A DNA stretch of 64,000 nt, taken from Gammaproteobacteria bacterium. Its GTDB lineage: Bacteria; Pseudomonadota; Gammaproteobacteria; Steroidobacterales; Steroidobacteraceae. Below the pieces are notes generated by a model. That model saw nothing but the letters and a program-made list of their open reading frames with translations, did no database searches and had not been told where the DNA came from. This document shows, piece after piece, positions 63,359-64,000 of the stretch. Each line of letters opens with the position of its first letter. The stretch's first letter is position 1. Made by a program: the position numbers and the translations under genes. Location of the stretch: contig JAJFKF010000017.1 in NCBI GenBank assembly GCA_021773365.1, positions 1 to 64,000 on the forward strand. The letters run 5' to 3'.

Positions 63359-63955
63359 ATGCGGGATCGATCATCGATGCGGCAGCATCGCCCCAGACAC
63401 GTGAGCCATGGCGACAGCAGTGGCCTGGCAGCCCTTGCGCTGAAGCAGTTCAGTGCAGGACTGCAGCGCTACCTGCTGCGCCGCACCCGCGGCCGCCAGG
63501 ATGCAGAGGATCTGGCTCAGGAGATATATCTGCGCCTGCTGCGCGTCGGTGACGCCTCCCAGATCAAATGCCCCCAAGCATACGTCTATCGCGTTGCAGT
63601 CAATGTATTGAACGAGTTCAATCTACATCAGCAGCGCGGCGCGGTAGCTTATGACTCGCTCGCCATAGCGGAAACCGACCTGCCGGCCGATGAGATAGAC
63701 TCGCCCGAGGAGGTCTACGAACGCCGCCGCCTGCAGCAGCGACTTGCGGCCATGGTTGAGCAGCTCTCACCCATGCAAAAAGCGGTATTCTTGCTGGCCA
63801 AGCACCGCGACATGTCGCATGCGGATATCGCCGCGCACCTCGGCATCTCCATCAATACGGCCAGAGTGCACCTGCATCGCGCCATCTGTCATTGCCGCCG
63901 GGCGCTCGCTGAAGACGGTGAGCTGCGCCACGACGGTCAACGGGGTCGTTCATGA
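63359..63955 (+). CDS. ECF sigma factor, FecI type (unit 10)
   Basis: 198 aa (MRDRSSMRQHRPRH; an ATG at 63377 is possible). Region 2: DAEDLAQEIYLRLLR. Region 4: DMSHADIAAHLGISINTARV. Divergent from receptor 60185-63199 and coupled by ATGA to the next fecR. Confidence 0.92.
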   Translation: MRDRSSMRQHRPRHVSHGDSSGLAALALKQFSAGLQRYLLRRTRGRQDAEDLAQEIYLRLLRVGDASQIKCPQAYVYRVAVNVLNEFNLHQQRGAVAYDSLAIAETDLPADEIDSPEEVYERRRLQQRLAAMVEQLSPMQKAVFLLAKHRDMSHADIAAHLGISINTARVHLHRAICHCRRALAEDGELRHDGQRGRS

Positions 63956-64000
63956 AGACCTATCGCGAAGAAGCCTCACGACAACTGACCACCGAGCAGG
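63952..64000 (+). CDS. FecR-family sigma regulator, partial (unit 10)
   Basis: Only 16 codons are visible (MKTYREEASRQLTTEQ) before the window ends. The call rests on position: it overlaps the sigma stop by 4 bp exactly as in units 1, 4, 5, 6, 7 and 8. Confidence 0.7.
   Translation, partial: MKTYREEASRQLTTEQ

Noticed and set aside
1-64000. CRISPR array or tandem short repeats
   Set aside because: The repeats in this window are paralogous genes and dyads; no regularly spaced direct repeats were seen.

Overview
The window is high-GC, densely coded bacterial DNA that looks like a Gram-negative proteobacterium rich in TonB-dependent receptors. The receptor, FecI-like sigma and FecR-like families resemble those of Steroidobacter or Nevskiales-type gammaproteobacteria, but that placement is inference from protein style only. 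I found no rRNA, tRNA, phage, CRISPR array or intact transposase.

Almost the whole window is one array of cell-surface-signalling cassettes. Each cassette has an ECF sigma factor (FecI type), a FecR-type membrane sigma regulator, and an outer-membrane TonB-dependent receptor that usually carries an N-terminal STN signalling domain. I count 11 full-length receptors (1543, 8415, 14473, 23609, 28748, 34050, 39812, 46717, 53322, 56646 and, on the minus strand, 60185-63199), 10 ECF sigma genes and 10 fecR-like genes. The first and last fecR genes run off the window ends. Nine of the 11 receptors are close paralogues sharing a plug motif (EILVKG followed by a TEDDVQPYVV block); the receptors at 8415 and 60185 belong to other subfamilies.

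Layout: unit 1 (1-4827); a HipA/HipB-like pair (4861-6488); unit 2 (6802-12751, with a TlpA-like thioredoxin); unit 3 (12785-17748); two 5'-truncated receptor remnants (17849-19089, 19272-19912); decayed toxin-antitoxin and ATPase genes (19973-21915); unit 4 (21899-26878); unit 5 (26978-31972); a Phd-like remnant; unit 6 (32352-37277); a coiled-coil membrane protein and an ATPase remnant; unit 7 (38009-43093); an intact DUF4143 ATPase (43235-44545); unit 8 (45067-51410, with a secreted erythromycin-esterase-like protein); unit 9 (51692-59552, two receptors in tandem, the second without STN); and unit 10 (59563-64000, with a DUF6624-like protein).

In units 1 and 3-7, sigma and fecR are on the minus strand and the receptor is divergent on the plus strand. 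The shared promoter region holds a dyad whose sequence differs from unit to unit. In units 2, 8 and 9 all genes are colinear. Unit 10 is divergent in mirror orientation. The expected logic, known from FecA/FecR/FecI and FpvA/FpvR, is: ligand binds the receptor, STN contacts FecR in the periplasm, the sigma factor is released, and the receptor operon is transcribed. Foreign or decayed genes sit only where a receptor 3' end faces the next fecR 3' end, and short fecR and receptor 3' remnants lie in the same places. This suggests the array grew and shrank by recombination between homologous 3' ends.
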